From Desulfurellaceae bacterium (GTDB lineage Bacteria > Desulfobacterota > Binatia > Bin18): a stretch of 43,538 nt of DNA. The stretch spans positions 351 through 43,888 of the forward strand of contig JAGWBB010000027.1 in the NCBI GenBank assembly GCA_021296095.1, written 5' to 3'. Made by a program: the position numbers and the translations under genes. Under the pieces are notes generated by a model. The model was given only the letters and a program-made list of their open reading frames with translations, was not told where the DNA came from and ran no database searches. This document shows, in pieces, positions 42,486-43,538 of this stretch; within the stretch, counting starts at the first letter, position 1; every line of letters starts with the position of its first letter.

Positions 42486-43538
42486 TCAGCTGCTGACCGG
42501 TCTGGCCTTCCAGAAATAGTTCTTGATGCCAGACCCCTCGTGGTACTTTCTAAACGTGAGTTCAACCGGCATGCCGATGGCCACCCGGTCGGATTCGCAG
42601 TCGGTCAGCTGCACAAAGACCCGACCGCCGCCGTCGAGGTCAACCACCGCATGCGTGGTCGGCGGATCGGGCGTTTCGGTCAGATAGTCATGGGTGAAGG
42701 TGAACAGCTTGCCGGTCCGGGCCAGCTTCACCTCGTCAAGACCGTCACGATGGCCGCACTCGACACAGATCCGGTGGATGGGAAACTGAATCGTGTCGCA
42801 GTTGGGGCATTTCCCGCCGTGGAGCGGCAAAATCTCGTTTTTATCCCGCAGCAAAACAACCGGGGTCGATTCGTCCGGGGTCGAGTAATCCTTTTTCATC
42901 AGCTTGCGGAAGCGGGCGTATTTGCCGTACGACGACATAGTGCGTTTGCGCTCAATCTGCGAGTAGACGCTACGCACCAGTTGGTAGTCGGCCATGGCTT
43001 CGGTCACGCGGAAGACGGCCGCGTCCCCGCCGTCGCCATAGCCGGCGACCAGAATCAGATCGCCTGGCTTGGACCGTTCCAGAACTGCGGCCAGCAACAC
43101 CAGGGGCTGGGCCGTACCCGAATCGCCGAGCGTGGTCCAGAACGTATCCTGAACCTGAGACTTGACATCCAGTTCCAGGCTGCGCAGGGCCGCCTGCATG
43201 GCGCGCTGGCTCGGACCGGCAATGGCCGCGCTGGTGATATCCCGGGCGCTCAGCCCACACCTGTCCAGCACCCCCGTGACTGCGGCGGCGACAAAACGGT
43301 TGTAGCCAAACTTGTTCTCAAACCCGCCCGGGAAGGAGCGCAGGTAGTCCTGCTCTTCGGTGCGCCAGGTGCCGAGAAACTCCTGGCCCATGGTATACGT
43401 CCCGACCACCTCGGCCAGTACCCCGTCGGTCCCGACCACCAGCGCTCCGCCCGCATCGCCATAGTTCTGCTCCTGCTGGGTATCGGGCTCACCCATGCGC
43501 GAGTCGCCCGCACATACCAGCAGGCGCTGACCGTCCTG
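42486..43538 (-). CDS. HMG-CoA synthase-like domain fused to a DUF35 Zn-ribbon/OB-fold (N-terminus beyond window)
   Basis: The frame is open to the right edge, so 350 residues are visible and the start is missing. The visible N-terminal part resembles the C-terminal region of HMG-CoA synthase/KAS III-like proteins (LLVCAGDSR, YGDAGGALVVG, then a GDSGTAQPLVLL-type loop and GYGDGGDAAVFRV). A zinc ribbon (CPNC, then CVECGH) at about 120 residues from the end leads into an OB-fold with THAVVDLDGGGRVFVQLTD. Thus two proteins that are separate in archaea are fused. The catalytic Cys should lie outside the window. It is the first visible gene of the thiolase/acyl-CoA dehydrogenase operon. Confidence 0.82.
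   Translation of the reverse strand, partial: QDGQRLLVCAGDSRMGEPDTQQEQNYGDAGGALVVGTDGVLAEVVGTYTMGQEFLGTWRTEEQDYLRSFPGGFENKFGYNRFVAAAVTGVLDRCGLSARDITSAAIAGPSQRAMQAALRSLELDVKSQVQDTFWTTLGDSGTAQPLVLLAAVLERSKPGDLILVAGYGDGGDAAVFRVTEAMADYQLVRSVYSQIERKRTMSSYGKYARFRKLMKKDYSTPDESTPVVLLRDKNEILPLHGGKCPNCDTIQFPIHRICVECGHRDGLDEVKLARTGKLFTFTHDYLTETPDPPTTHAVVDLDGGGRVFVQLTDCESDRVAIGMPVELTFRKYHEGSGIKNYFWKARPVSS

Overview
The window is a GC-rich, gene-dense bacterial chromosome segment with housekeeping operons broken up by lipid/CoA catabolic genes. LptE and MurJ point to a Gram-negative cell envelope. The order rimP-nusA-ylxR-infB-ylxP-rbfA-truB-rpsO-pnp-M16 protease, together with a yceD-plsX-fab cluster and a glyA-nrdR-rib-nusB-leuS-lptE run, resembles deltaproteobacteria-like lineages. 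Thiolase/DUF35 pairs, acyl-CoA dehydrogenase, an ACMSD-like amidohydrolase and an epoxide hydrolase recall uncultured soil or sponge lineages (Binatota, Tectomicrobia, Desulfobacterota-like). That placement is inference from gene content. I see no tRNA, rRNA, IS element or CRISPR array.

Region 1 (1-7.0 kb): the start of a HAD phosphatase (-); typA and a GlcD-type flavin oxidase (+); an amidohydrolase (+); and, convergent to it, an SDR/epoxide hydrolase operon (-). Region 2 (7.0-19.0 kb, all -): greA, then rimP-nusA-ylxR-infB-ylxP-rbfA-truB, then rpsO-pnp-M16 protease-dut-acyP. This is transcription, translation initiation, ribosome maturation and RNA decay in one run. A near-perfect intrinsic terminator lies directly before the rimP start codon, downstream of a plausible promoter, so it looks like an attenuator. 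The pnp gene is frameshifted and lacks about eight codons.

Region 3 (19.0-26.0 kb): a DUF35/thiolase pair (-), then comF-purN-rnhC and mazG (+), murJ (-, overlapping the end of mazG) and rpsT (+). Region 4 (26.0-38.6 kb, all -): yceD-plsX-fabD-fabG-acpP, glyA-nrdR-ribD-ribBA-ribH-nusB-leuS-lptE. Several genes often found in such clusters (rpmF, fabH, fabF, ribE, holA) are absent from their usual slots. The ribD-ribBA gap instead holds two tandem palindromic repeats.

Region 5 (38.6-43.5 kb): three small + strand genes (a two-helix membrane peptide, a secreted Spy/CpxP-like protein and an unrecognised basic protein). Opposite them is a three-gene - strand operon that starts beyond the right edge: an HMG-CoA-synthase-like protein fused to a DUF35 domain, a thiolase, and an acyl-CoA dehydrogenase. 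The first two resemble the components of the archaeal thiolase/HMG-CoA synthase/DUF35 channelling complex, and this is the best candidate for an under-described system here.
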